Positions 33,001 to 39,735 of a stretch of 39,735 bases of DNA are shown piece after piece. The DNA is taken from NCBI RefSeq assembly GCF_000422265.1, contig NZ_AULL01000003.1:1-39735 (forward strand), read 5' to 3'. The notes beneath the pieces are model-generated. The model ran no database searches and was not told the DNA's origin. It saw only the letters and a list, made by a program, of their open reading frames with translations. Numbering within the stretch: the stretch's first letter is position 1; each line of letters starts with the position of its first letter. This stretch comes from Kaistella palustris DSM 21579. GTDB taxonomy: Bacteria; Bacteroidota; Bacteroidia; Flavobacteriales; Weeksellaceae. A program made the position numbers and the translations under genes.

Positions 33001-33257
33001 GGATGGGACATTCTTCTACGATTGAGTTCGAACCGTTCCCGGTTTTTGAGGAGCATTATCTGGAGGAAGATGAAATTTCATATCCGGTCAGCTTCAACGG
33101 GAAAATGAAATTTAAACTCGAACTGCCTGCTGATTTTACAGTAGAACAAATTGAAGAACGGATCTTGCAGAACGAAAGGGTGCTTGCAACCCTGGGTGGA
33201 AATAGCCCGCGCAAAATCATTATAGTCCCGAAAAAAATCATTAATATTGTGCATTAA
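30012..33257 (+). CDS. leuS: Leucyl-tRNA synthetase carrying an in-frame DUF559 nuclease insertion
   Basis: This 1081-residue class I synthetase charges tRNA-Leu. It has the HIGH-type motif GLHVGHPLGY (about 46-55), the zinc/CP1 region VNWCPGLGTVLANDEV, editing-site motifs TTRPDTIFG (about 446) and VMAVPAHDERDHRF, the class I WAGSSWYFLRYMDP segment, and KMSKS (856-860). The usual family length is about 930. The excess lies at about 291-441, between VSFEV and PVFTTRPD in the CP1 editing domain. There a 451-bp element with inverted repeats encodes a DUF559/Vsr-like domain without breaking the frame. All catalytic and editing motifs remain, so the enzyme is probably active. A TAAATTTG box lies at 29938-29945. 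Confidence 0.95.
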   Translation: MFYDHQSIQKKWQEFWEKDQTYKTSNSTDKEKFYVLDMFPYPSGAGLHVGHPLGYIASDIYARYKRHEGFNVLHPIGYDSFGLPAEQYAIQTGTHPALTTEENIIRYEEQLRQLGFSFDWSREVRTSDSSFYKWTQWIFIQLFHSWYNKATDKAEPVQSLIHHFEKYGSENLLAVQSENLSFTASEWNAASDIDRQDILLNYRLAYRAETTVNWCPGLGTVLANDEVKDGKSERGGFPVFQKKMMQWSMRITAYSERLLNGLQDLDWPQPLKDAQEYWIGKSQGAKVSFEVLTPTLSEGEGAISPTKAKPRFLTGGDHSKILLQYAKGMRKKPTKAEDILWQALRNRSLGDKFRRQHIIEDYIADFVCIEKKLVIEVDGDYHKAQSEADDLREQYLKFYGFQLLRFSNEEVEKNTDQVLQKIKNRLEQTLAPSPSERAGVRIPVFTTRPDTIFGATFMVLAPENPLVETLISEDQTAEVQNYIEQTSKKTERDRMADVKNVSGAFTGSFALNPFTGEKMPVYISDYVLMGYGTGAVMAVPAHDERDHRFAKKFDLPIVNVIANDVDIQEVSFDSKDSVVINSDFLNGLNYAEAKSRIIGEIERRGIGHGTTNYRQRDAIFSRQRYWGEPVPVYFKEGMPYTLPTSALPLELPEVEKYLPTEDGDPPLGNAKNFAWDELHGKVVSTGLIDEISVFPLELSTMPGWAGSSWYFLRYMDPENSEVFFNKDLSDYWGQVDLYIGGSEHATGHLLYSRFWNMFLKDRGYIEHDEPFKKLINQGMILGMSAFAFRIEGTNTYVSKNLGSGYDTQKIHVDVSLLTGTSDELDIEKFRKWRPEFAAAEFILEDGKYITEREVEKMSKSKYNVVNPDDICVEYGADCLRLYEMFLGPLEQSKPWNTQGLSGVYGFLKKFYNLYFSGDIFEVTEEEPSKIEYKVLHTLIKKVLADLQNFSFNTTVSSFMIAVNEFQKINTNKRKILEPLAILISPYAPHICEELWSRMGHSSTIEFEPFPVFEEHYLEEDEISYPVSFNGKMKFKLELPADFTVEQIEERILQNERVLATLGGNSPRKIIIVPKKIINIVH
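30884..31334 (+). mobile_element. In-frame DUF559 insertion element with 30-bp inverted repeats
   Basis: The ends at 30884-30913 and 31305-31334 are 30-bp inverted repeats with 28 of 30 positions matching (CCTCACCCC...GAGAGGG). Each end also folds on itself (CCCTCTCC/GGAGAGGG). The interior encodes a DUF559-type PD-(D/E)xK domain (residues about 325-428 of the host protein) with AEDILWQALRNRSLG, KFRRQHIIEDYIADF, LVIEVDGDYH and YLKFYGFQLLRFSNEEV. Because frame is kept, the host gene tolerates it, as with Rickettsia palindromic elements and inteins. No intein splicing motifs are seen, so the insert probably stays in the mature protein. Confidence 0.85.
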
Positions 33258-33514
33258 TACAGATGTGATGAAAAAAAAGTTGTATAATAATCGCAAAAAT
33301 CAATAGGATTTTTTTTTGATAAATTAAAGGTATTTTCGAAAGTGGTAATTATCACCAGAATTTGTATTAAATTTTGCAAATCCTACAATGTATTTCTGAA
33401 TTTACCTTAAAAAAATTGAAGGTCCCGGCAGGCAAAGACTTGCATTATTGAATATTTTGACTTTATTTTACAACGCGAAAAATTAAAAAATTAACAATTA
33501 TAATTTAGTTTAGT
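33258..33514. other. Leader region of the exbB-tonB operon
   Basis: This 257-bp AT-rich gap has no gene. It should hold the exbB promoter. TTTG followed after 19 bp by TACAATGT, near 33360, is a poor match. No strong terminator for leuS is obvious. Confidence 0.4.
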
Positions 33515-34384
33515 ATGGAAATGAATGTTTCAAACAACGAGCACGTAGATGTTGCACCAAAGAAAAAAGGCGGACTGAATCCAACTTTTATCTTACCACT
33601 GTTATTACTTGTAGGTATCGCTATTTACCTATTTATCTTAGGAAGTACAAACAATTTTAGGGATGATGCCAGAATCGCTGGTCACGCTTCAGTAGCTTTT
33701 GCTGATATCGAAGCCAAAGAACTTCATCCGGAATCATTCATGGGGATTATTTATATGGGTGGGCCAATTGTACCTATCCTTATTACTTTTATGGTTATTG
33801 TAATTGTATTCTCTATTGAGCGTTTCTTCGTTTTAAGAAAAGCTTCAGGATCAGGTGACCTTGATACTTTTGTGGTTAACATCAGAAACCTTTTGAACCA
33901 GAACAGAGTAGATGAAGCTATGGAAGAATGCGACAGACAGCAGGGTTCTGTAGGTAATGTAGTAAAAGAAGGACTTACCACATATAAAGCACTCGCTCAC
34001 GACACTACCTTGAACAAAGAGCAGAAAATGGTTGCCCTGAACAAAGCAATTGAAGAAGCTACAACTTTGGAAATGCCAATGTTAGAGAAAAATATGATGA
34101 TTCTTTCAACTCTAGGTACAGTTGCAACGTTGATCGCACTACTTGGAACGGTTATCGGGATGATCAAGGCGTTCTTTGCGTTAGGTTCCGGTGGTGGTAC
34201 ACCAGATGCTGCGGCACTGTCAATCGGTATTTCCGAGGCTTTGATTAATACAGCTTTAGGTATTGGTACATCGGCTATTGCGATTATCCTTTACAACTAC
34301 TTTACTTCTAAAATCGATGGATTGACTTATAAGATCGACGAGATCGCAATGTCTATCCAGCAGTCTTTCGCTGAATTTCACTAA
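33515..34384 (+). CDS. exbB: MotA/TolQ/ExbB proton channel protein
   Basis: This 289-residue membrane protein has a first hydrophobic segment at about 20-42, a second at about 75-97 (IVPILITFMVIVIVFSIERF), a cytoplasmic stretch, and the conserved paired helices at about 190-270. The latter include MMILSTLGTVATLIALLGTV, GMIKAFFALG and ISEALINTALGIGTSAIAII, the signature of ExbB/TolQ proton channels. With ExbD it turns the proton motive force into movement of TonB for outer-membrane uptake. The N-terminal extension before the second helix is typical of the Bacteroidota form. It is the first gene of an exbB-exbD-exbD-tonB operon. Confidence 0.93.
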   Translation: MEMNVSNNEHVDVAPKKKGGLNPTFILPLLLLVGIAIYLFILGSTNNFRDDARIAGHASVAFADIEAKELHPESFMGIIYMGGPIVPILITFMVIVIVFSIERFFVLRKASGSGDLDTFVVNIRNLLNQNRVDEAMEECDRQQGSVGNVVKEGLTTYKALAHDTTLNKEQKMVALNKAIEEATTLEMPMLEKNMMILSTLGTVATLIALLGTVIGMIKAFFALGSGGGTPDAAALSIGISEALINTALGIGTSAIAIILYNYFTSKIDGLTYKIDEIAMSIQQSFAEFH

Positions 34385-34454
34385 GAAATACCGGCAGGAC
34401 ATCTGCACGATGATGTGCGGATTATCAGAAGTATAATAAAAATTTAATTACATA

Positions 34455-35063
34455 ATGGCGAGAGTTAAACCAAAAAGACATGGTATTATAACAGATATGA
34501 CGGCGATGTGTGACGTGGCCTTCCTTCTGCTTACCTTCTTTATCTTGACCACTCAGTTTAAGAAACCTGATGTGGAGACAATAAAACCGCCATCTTCGAT
34601 ATCAGAGAAATTATTACCTGATGCGAGTTTGATGACCGTAAACGTAACACCCCAGGGGAAATTCTATTTCCAGCCTGTTGATAACGGAACTGAAAGATTG
34701 CAGCTCCTTACCAAAATGGGAACCAAATACGGCATGACTTTCAACAATGACCAGAAAGTTGCGTTTACTAAAGTTCAGGCTGTTGGCGTGCCAATGTCTC
34801 AACTGAAAAGTTATCTGGACATGTCGCAAGATGAGCAGAAAGCATATAAAAGTCCAACAGGAATTCCGATGGACAGTACAAAAAAAGAATTGATCGATTG
34901 GGTAGAACAAAGTTTAGCAGTTAATCCTGCCTATAAACTGGCAGTAAAAGGAGACGTTTCTACAGAGTACCCGAAAGTGAAATCTTTGTTTGAAGGTTTA
35001 AGAGATATTGATTTTCTTAAATTCTGGCTGATCACTTCACAGGAAGGAAAATCTAACGAATAA
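34455..35063 (+). CDS. exbD: ExbD/TolR biopolymer transport protein (first copy)
   Basis: This 202-residue protein has a short cytoplasmic N-terminus, then ITDMTAMCDVAFLLLTFFIL, whose Asp at about D20 is the proton-carrying residue of the ExbD transmembrane helix. The rest is a periplasmic domain that binds peptidoglycan and TonB. The region about 75-150 is longer than in E. coli ExbD, as is common in Flavobacteriia. It lies 70 bp after exbB and 14 bp before a second exbD, so the channel probably uses a heterodimer of the two. Confidence 0.92.
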   Translation: MARVKPKRHGIITDMTAMCDVAFLLLTFFILTTQFKKPDVETIKPPSSISEKLLPDASLMTVNVTPQGKFYFQPVDNGTERLQLLTKMGTKYGMTFNNDQKVAFTKVQAVGVPMSQLKSYLDMSQDEQKAYKSPTGIPMDSTKKELIDWVEQSLAVNPAYKLAVKGDVSTEYPKVKSLFEGLRDIDFLKFWLITSQEGKSNE

Positions 35064-35077
35064 AAACCCAGTAGAAA

Positions 35078-35641
35078 ATGGCAGAAGTACAAGTACAGGA
35101 CAAAGGTGCTAAGGGCGGCAAAGTCCGCTCCAAAAAGCAGAATACGCGGGTTGATATGACACCGATGGTGGATTTGGGTTTCCTTTTGATCACTTTCTTT
35201 ATGTTTACCACCACTTTTAGCAAACCAAACGTGATGGATCTTGGCCTACCGGCTAAACCGAAGAAAGATCAACCGAAACCTGAACAGACAGAAATCGACC
35301 TATCAAATTCAATTTCCATTATCATTGGGAAAAACAATAGAATTTTCTATCACCAGTTAGACCAGGCGGGTTTGACTGATCAGACTTTACAGGAAACTAC
35401 GTTCGATAGAAACGGGATTACAAAAGTAATCGAGAGAGCAAAGGCAGGAGCTAAAAATCAGGATCTGTTTACAGTGATCATTAAGCCAACCGACGATGCA
35501 GTATATAAAAATTTTGTAGATATTCTAGATGAGATGGCTATTACCAAGAATGAGAGATACGGTGTTACCGATATTAAGCCTTGGGAAAAAGTAATCTATG
35601 AAAGAAAAATAGGAGGCGCCGCGCCTGCCGCTGCAAAATAG
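35078..35641 (+). CDS. exbD: ExbD/TolR biopolymer transport protein (second copy)
   Basis: This 187-residue protein has a Lys/Gly-rich cytoplasmic N-terminus (about 1-24), then RVDMTPMVDLGFLLITFFMF with the essential Asp at about D32, then FSKPNVMDLGLPAKP and the periplasmic ExbD fold ending in VTDIKPWEKVIYERK. It carries an Ala-rich tail. It is the better match to classical ExbD of the two copies. It lies 14 bp after the first copy and 30 bp before tonB, consistent with one transcript. Confidence 0.93.
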   Translation: MAEVQVQDKGAKGGKVRSKKQNTRVDMTPMVDLGFLLITFFMFTTTFSKPNVMDLGLPAKPKKDQPKPEQTEIDLSNSISIIIGKNNRIFYHQLDQAGLTDQTLQETTFDRNGITKVIERAKAGAKNQDLFTVIIKPTDDAVYKNFVDILDEMAITKNERYGVTDIKPWEKVIYERKIGGAAPAAAK

Positions 35642-35671
35642 ACTTAATTAACTACTAAATATATATTTAGA

Positions 35672-36511
35672 ATGGCAAACGAAACACAATACAATGACAA
35701 TCTTACTTTAGACGAAATTGTATTTGAAAACAGAAATAAGGAATATGGGGCGTATGATCTGCGCCACACTTATTCGAAGATGCTTACAAAGTCCTTTGTA
35801 ATAGGAACTATTCTTTTTCTAGTATTGGCTTTGTCTCCGTTGATCTATACCACCATCCAAAAACTTACAGCACCTGATAAGGTTGAAGTAAAAGCGGACT
35901 TGGTAAATATTCTCGACGAAGACCCAATTGTGGAATTACCAAAAGAAGAGGAACCACCACCACCGCCACCAAAAGAAGAAGAACCGCCAAAACAGGAGGT
36001 GATTCAGAATGTGGTGCCCGAACCGGTGAAAGCTCCAAAAGTGGAAACTCCACCACCGCCGATTACAAAACAGTTAGAGACAACAACAGGGCTTAAAAAT
36101 CAGGAAGGTGTTAAAACTCCGGTTTACACACCACCGCCGCCGCCACCGGGACCAAGTAAATCTACTACTGTTGAAGTGAAACCTCAGGTTTCCGAAACAC
36201 AGGTTTATACCGAGGTTGAGCAGCTAGCTGAATTCCCTGGTGGGATCAACTCCTTCAGAAGTAAAGTAGCCAACGGTTTCGACACTTCTGTAATGTCAGG
36301 AGACGAAGGTACAGTGAAAACTGAAATTACTTTTGTTGTGGAACGCGACGGTTCTATTACCGATGTTAAAGCAAGCGGACCTAACAGAGATTTTAACTCG
36401 GAAGCAATCCGAACCGTAAAATCGATTAAAAACAAATGGTCTGCAGCAAAAATTAATGGGCAGGCGGTACGTTACCGTTTCAGATTACCTTTAACAATGC
36501 AGTTTGAATAG
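35672..36511 (+). CDS. tonB: TonB energy transducer
   Basis: This 279-residue protein has a cytoplasmic N-terminus with the Bacteroidota phrase ENRNKEYGAYDLR, one membrane helix (about 36-56), a periplasmic Pro/Glu-rich spacer (about 88-165; PPPPPP and EEPP runs), and the C-terminal TonB domain (about 188-279; FPGGINSFRSKVANGF, VERDGSITDVKA, KWSAAKINGQAVRYRFRLPL). It spans the periplasm and contacts TonB boxes of outer-membrane receptors. It is the last gene before a strong terminator. Confidence 0.94.
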   Translation: MANETQYNDNLTLDEIVFENRNKEYGAYDLRHTYSKMLTKSFVIGTILFLVLALSPLIYTTIQKLTAPDKVEVKADLVNILDEDPIVELPKEEEPPPPPPKEEEPPKQEVIQNVVPEPVKAPKVETPPPPITKQLETTTGLKNQEGVKTPVYTPPPPPPGPSKSTTVEVKPQVSETQVYTEVEQLAEFPGGINSFRSKVANGFDTSVMSGDEGTVKTEITFVVERDGSITDVKASGPNRDFNSEAIRTVKSIKNKWSAAKINGQAVRYRFRLPLTMQFE

Positions 36512-36533
36512 TCCGATCTTTAATATTTATACC

Positions 36534-36563
36534 AAAAAGAGAAGCGACAGCTTCTCTTTTTTT
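36534..36563 (+). terminator. Terminator after tonB
   Basis: AAAAAGAGAAGC (36534-36545) and GCTTCTC plus T7 (36550-36563) with a 4-base GACA loop. Confidence 0.9.
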
Positions 36564-36572
36564 AATTTTTTA

Positions 36573-36580
36573 TAATTTTG
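36573..36580 (+). promoter_or_regulatory. -7 box upstream of the small membrane protein gene
   Basis: TAATTTTG matches TAnnTTTG and lies 8 bp before the ATG at 36589, implying a nearly leaderless transcript that restarts transcription after the tonB terminator. The TTTG upstream box is not clear. Confidence 0.4.
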
Positions 36581-36588
36581 TTTTTCCT

Positions 36589-36783
36589 ATGTTTAACTGG
36601 CTATCCTTAATTACTGGCGTTTTCTATATAGTTTTAGGAGTCGCCGTAATACTTTACAAGTTTTTTATAATTTTTTTAGAGCCTAATATTGCCTGGCCTT
36701 TGGGAGTCCTGCTGATGCTCTACGGGATATTTAGAATAACACGGGCGATATACAGAATAAGACAGGAAAGAAATGAATCATAA
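36589..36783 (+). CDS. Small two-helix membrane protein
   Basis: This 64-residue protein has two hydrophobic segments (about 4-28 and 33-52) and a basic C-terminus (RAIYRIRQERNES). The function is unknown, but a protein of this size between tonB and the PstS-like gene is a recurring arrangement in flavobacteria, as I recall. Its last 11 bp overlap the start of the next gene, which supports real translation. Confidence 0.72.
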   Translation: MFNWLSLITGVFYIVLGVAVILYKFFIIFLEPNIAWPLGVLLMLYGIFRITRAIYRIRQERNES

Positions 36784-37645
36784 ATTAAAACTTACACTAC
36801 TTTTCCTTTTTGCTTTAATGGTTTCATGCAAGAAGAGCGACCGTGTTGTCGATGATCCGCAACAAGGTACAATCACAATGGAAGCCGACGAATCTTTTCG
36901 CAGCGTTTCAGAAGCATTGACCGAGAGATATATGGCATTGAACCCTAAAACCAGGATCAATCTTATAATTAAAAAAGAAGATCTTGCTTTTCTCGACTTG
37001 CTCGAGAAGAAGGTGCGTGTTATTGTGATGTCACGTGAACTTAGTGCCGATGAGAAAGCTGCCTTCAAATCAAAACTTGATACGGATATTGAACCCGCCC
37101 GCTTTGCGGGTGATGCAGTCGTATTTTTCGTTGCTAAAAATTCGCCGCGCACCTCCATTTCTATGGATGAAATTAAAGCCGAATTAAATTCCGATGACAA
37201 GAAAATCATTTTTGATGGTACCAATTCAAGTAATCTGAATTTTGTTGCTCAGAAAATGAACAGCACACCGGCTCAACTTAAATATTCCATCATTAGCGGA
37301 AACGAAAACGTTGTGAAAGAAATTACACAACATCCCGAAAGAATTGGGGTGGTCAGCCTTAACACATTCAGCCGCCCGTACGATCCACAGGCAGCAGCCC
37401 TTCGGAATTCGGTCAAGATCCTGCCGGTTACCGCTGAAGGCAAATCCTACGAACCAACCATAGAAAATATTCGGGAAATGACTTATCCCTTTACGCGCAT
37501 CTTATATTTTCTTACTAATGAAAGCTATTATGGTTTAGGTAACGGGTTCATCAGGTTTTCATGCCAGCAGTTGGGACAGATTGTAGTTGAAAAAGAAGGG
37601 TTGCAACCCTACAATATCTTCAGAAGAGAAGTCCAGATGCGTTAA
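36773..37645 (+). CDS. PstS-like substrate-binding lipoprotein
   Basis: This 290-residue protein has a lipobox MVSC (Cys about 19) and a type II periplasmic-binding fold of the PstS type: ADESFRSVSEALTERYM, VRVIVMSRELSADEK, FAGDAVVFFVAKN and ILYFLTNESYYGLGNGFIRF. PstS binds phosphate for the PstCAB importer, but no pst transporter genes follow. The gene overlaps a small membrane protein and precedes a TPR protein, a layout conserved after tonB in flavobacteria. A role in the TonB-energised envelope machinery, rather than phosphate import, is an inference. Confidence 0.82.
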   Translation: MNHKLKLTLLFLFALMVSCKKSDRVVDDPQQGTITMEADESFRSVSEALTERYMALNPKTRINLIIKKEDLAFLDLLEKKVRVIVMSRELSADEKAAFKSKLDTDIEPARFAGDAVVFFVAKNSPRTSISMDEIKAELNSDDKKIIFDGTNSSNLNFVAQKMNSTPAQLKYSIISGNENVVKEITQHPERIGVVSLNTFSRPYDPQAAALRNSVKILPVTAEGKSYEPTIENIREMTYPFTRILYFLTNESYYGLGNGFIRFSCQQLGQIVVEKEGLQPYNIFRREVQMR

Positions 37646-37744
37646 TTTTTTCTTAATTTTCTCAATTTTACTTTATATGCCGTTTTTGGTATAAATATTG
37701 GGAATGTACATCGAAGTATTAAATAAACATTTAAAATTACCAGA

Positions 37745-39409
37745 ATGATCAATATAACACATATTACAAAAAAGGTCGCAGTTACAACTGCGGTAAGCTG
37801 TTTTGCTTTTGGAGCTTTCGGGCAGACGCTGCAGGAAGGCGTTGCAAATGCAGACAGCCACAAATACGCTAAGGCAAAGGAAATTTTCACGCAGATGATT
37901 GCAAAATCACCTTCGGCCGAAAATTACTTTTATCTAGGTAATGCTTATCTCACTCAGTTCGAGCCAAACTTCGAAATGGCTCAGCAAAACTTTACCAAAG
38001 GTCTTGAAGCCGATAAAAGAAGTAACCTGAACAAAATTGGTTTGGCCTCTGTGAAATTAGGAAAAGGTGATAAATCAGCTGTTGCAGAACTGCAATCTAT
38101 TGTGAAAGATGCCCGCGACAAAGATCCGGAAGTACTATACCGTGCCGCCGAAGCGCTTACTTTGTTTGGAGGTGCAGCAAATGCAGATCTTGCCATTGAT
38201 TTCCTGAACCGTGCGGTTGAAAAATCTCAGAAAGGTGGGACTCCGGCTTACTATTATTATACGTTGGGCGATGCTTACCGTTTGAAACTCACAAACAGTC
38301 CGCAAGTTGCCGGTTCCGCTATGACAGCTTATGACCGCGCCTTGACAGTGGCTCAGAATAAAGCGTCGGTATATACGCGGATTGGGACGCTTTGGATGCA
38401 GGCACAACAGTGGCAAAAAGCCAAGGAGAGTATCGATAGAGCAATCTCTGCAGACCCAACTTATGCACCGGCCTATAAAGCAAAAGCAGGTTACGACATT
38501 AAATATCAGAATAACGCGTTGGCTACACAGGACTTGGTAAACTATGCGAAGTATGCCGATGAAGATCCAGATACACAATTGGAGATTTCAAAGTTATTCT
38601 TTACTAATGAAGATTACGAAAATTCAAAACTGTACTTAGATAAGGTTTTCGACAAAGTGAGTGACCCCATCAAGTTCAAGTTACGCGCTTATTTGCAGTA
38701 TGCCGATCGTGAATATGAAGCAGCAAAGGAAAGTATGGCGCAATTTATGTCGAAAGCCGAGAAATCGCGAGTACAGCCTGCCGACCAGGGTCTGTTGGGA
38801 CTGATCTCTGCCGGCTTGGCTTTGGATGAGAAAGATCCTGAGAAAAAAGCCGCCTTGAACAGCGAAGCGTTGCAGAAAATCGCCATTGCAAAATCCAATA
38901 AGGATGAAACAATGAACTGGGACGAGGAACTTTTGAAAATTAAAGGTGGCGGCGGCGTAAATCAGGCCGTTGTGGATGCAGGTGCTACTAACCCGCAGAT
39001 TGAAGCGCTGAAGAAAGAAGTGGCAGCAAATCCGCAGGATACAAATGCGCTCTTTAAATTGGCTAATGCTTACCAGGAAGCCAAAAACTGGAACGGTGCT
39101 ATATTGTCCTGGCAAAAGATGAGTGGCCTTCTTCCGGATTGGGCACCGGCTTACTACAGTCAGGGCTATTCTTATCAGCAGGCTGGCAATAATGATTTGG
39201 CTAAGGCAAATTATGAAAAATACATCGCGGCGGTAAAGCCAGAAGAAGTTGAAGCCAATAAAGAAACACTTTCTTATGCTTACTTCGCCATAGCGTATCT
39301 TATTAAAGACAGTGATCCTGCAAAAGCAAAAGAATATGTGACCAGATCGGTAACACTTAACCCAACTTATCAGGATGCTGTGAAGCTCAACAATGAGCTA
39401 AACAAGTAA
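37745..39409 (+). CDS. Secreted tetratricopeptide-repeat protein
   Basis: This 554-residue protein has a signal peptide (about 1-27, ending AFGAFGQ) followed by many TPR-like helix pairs across its length. Examples are AENYFYLGNAYLTQ, PAYYYYTLGDAYRL, ASVYTRIGTLWMQAQQW, TNALFKLANAYQEAKNW and APAYYSQGYSYQQAGN. TPR proteins act as scaffolds for complexes. It lies 99 bp after the PstS-like gene on the same strand and may be co-transcribed, completing the tonB-PstS-TPR module. Periplasmic location is inferred from the signal peptide. Confidence 0.9.
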   Translation: MINITHITKKVAVTTAVSCFAFGAFGQTLQEGVANADSHKYAKAKEIFTQMIAKSPSAENYFYLGNAYLTQFEPNFEMAQQNFTKGLEADKRSNLNKIGLASVKLGKGDKSAVAELQSIVKDARDKDPEVLYRAAEALTLFGGAANADLAIDFLNRAVEKSQKGGTPAYYYYTLGDAYRLKLTNSPQVAGSAMTAYDRALTVAQNKASVYTRIGTLWMQAQQWQKAKESIDRAISADPTYAPAYKAKAGYDIKYQNNALATQDLVNYAKYADEDPDTQLEISKLFFTNEDYENSKLYLDKVFDKVSDPIKFKLRAYLQYADREYEAAKESMAQFMSKAEKSRVQPADQGLLGLISAGLALDEKDPEKKAALNSEALQKIAIAKSNKDETMNWDEELLKIKGGGGVNQAVVDAGATNPQIEALKKEVAANPQDTNALFKLANAYQEAKNWNGAILSWQKMSGLLPDWAPAYYSQGYSYQQAGNNDLAKANYEKYIAAVKPEEVEANKETLSYAYFAIAYLIKDSDPAKAKEYVTRSVTLNPTYQDAVKLNNELNK

Positions 39410-39431
39410 TTAATTTCATATCAATTTTCAG

Positions 39432-39459
39432 ATCCCGCTCGCCAGAGTGGGATTTTTTT
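39432..39459 (+). terminator. Terminator after the TPR gene
   Basis: ATCCCGCT (39432-39439) pairs with AGTGGGAT (39446-39453, one G-U pair) and is followed by a T-run. Confidence 0.85.
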
Positions 39460-39669
39460 GATTTACTAAATAGTTACTGGCAAAAAATTGCTGATTAGCG
39501 GTCATTTTTTTTATTTTATTTTTAATGGTTTGGGTGCGCATTCAGATATATACTTAATCCCGAACGCCAGCTTTTCTTAGTATACGCCTGCGAGGTTATT
39601 TTCGTTCGAAATTTTTGAGTCTACTAATCAATTACTTGGCTATTTTGCTGAAAATTTAATCCTCAGTTA
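39460..39669. other. Non-coding stretch before the right-edge promoter
   Basis: No gene is seen. It separates the TPR gene terminator from the strong promoter at the right edge. Confidence 0.5.
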
Positions 39670-39700
39670 TTTGGAAGTTCGTCATATCTTCCTATCTTTG
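39670..39700 (+). promoter_or_regulatory. Perfect-consensus Bacteroidota promoter at the right edge
   Basis: TTTG (39670-39673), exactly 19 bp, then TATCTTTG (39693-39700), is the textbook Bacteroidota sigma-A promoter. Transcription should start near 39706, in a leader with GGGGAGCGAAG and no start codon before the window ends. A stable-RNA (rRNA or tRNA) operon is a likely target, but that is inference. Confidence 0.8.
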
Positions 39701-39735
39701 CAGTCCCAAATCGAGAGAAGCGGGGAGCGAAGTAG

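Noticed and set aside
36773..37645. A phosphate ABC importer operon
   Set aside because: Only a PstS-like binding protein is present; no pstC, pstA or pstB follows.

Overview
The window looks like a chromosome segment of a Flavobacteriia member, most likely the Chryseobacterium/Kaistella group (Weeksellaceae). The grounds are Bacteroidota-type promoters (TTTG, about 19 to 21 bp, TAnnTTTG), an ExbB-ExbD-ExbD-TonB module followed by a PstS-like lipoprotein and a TPR protein, a GH92 mannosidase, a Bacteroidota-type leucyl-tRNA synthetase, and a tmRNA tag ending in ALAA. No 16S gene lies inside the window, so the genus is an inference.

Layout. (1) 1-2260: the end of an arsenic-related operon (metallophosphoesterase, lone GcvH-like lipoyl carrier, Acr3 arsenite pump) closed by a strong terminator. 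(2) About 2380-4575, minus strand: a compact two-gene cassette encoding an ECF sigma factor and, one base later, a Cas12f/TnpB-like protein. That protein has lost all three RuvC catalytic positions and its C-terminal zinc finger. A structured non-coding segment just downstream could encode its guide RNA. This matches the architecture of RNA-guided transcription systems (dCas12f plus sigma factor) and is the most exciting locus here. (3) 4600-10950: a very AT-rich island with an XRE regulator under a perfect palindromic operator, then a four-gene cassette (unknown basic protein, P-loop ATPase, PD-(D/E)xK nuclease-like protein, D12-class adenine methyltransferase). It resembles an uncharacterised modification-linked defence system and abuts the 3' end of ssrA, a classic integration site. 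(4) 11030-11426: tmRNA on the minus strand.

(5) 11500-39735: a core-like, higher-GC chromosome. It holds two tandem secreted carboxypeptidase-regulatory-like proteins, a SIMPL protein, GNAT and PspC genes, the GH92 mannosidase, lipoproteins, an alpha/beta hydrolase, tilS-dsbD, an OmpA-like lipoprotein, an O-methyltransferase/NlpC-P60/DUF1648-like/WaaA run, a GT2 glycosyltransferase with a partner gene, leuS, and the TonB energising operon. Two interspersed repeat-like elements (about 11527 and about 19043) lie in intergenic DNA. leuS carries an in-frame 451-bp element with 30-bp inverted repeats that encodes a DUF559/Vsr-like nuclease domain inside the editing domain. The window ends just after a perfect-consensus promoter (39670-39700) that probably drives a strong RNA or protein operon beyond the edge.

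All calls come from reading the sequence. No database search was possible.
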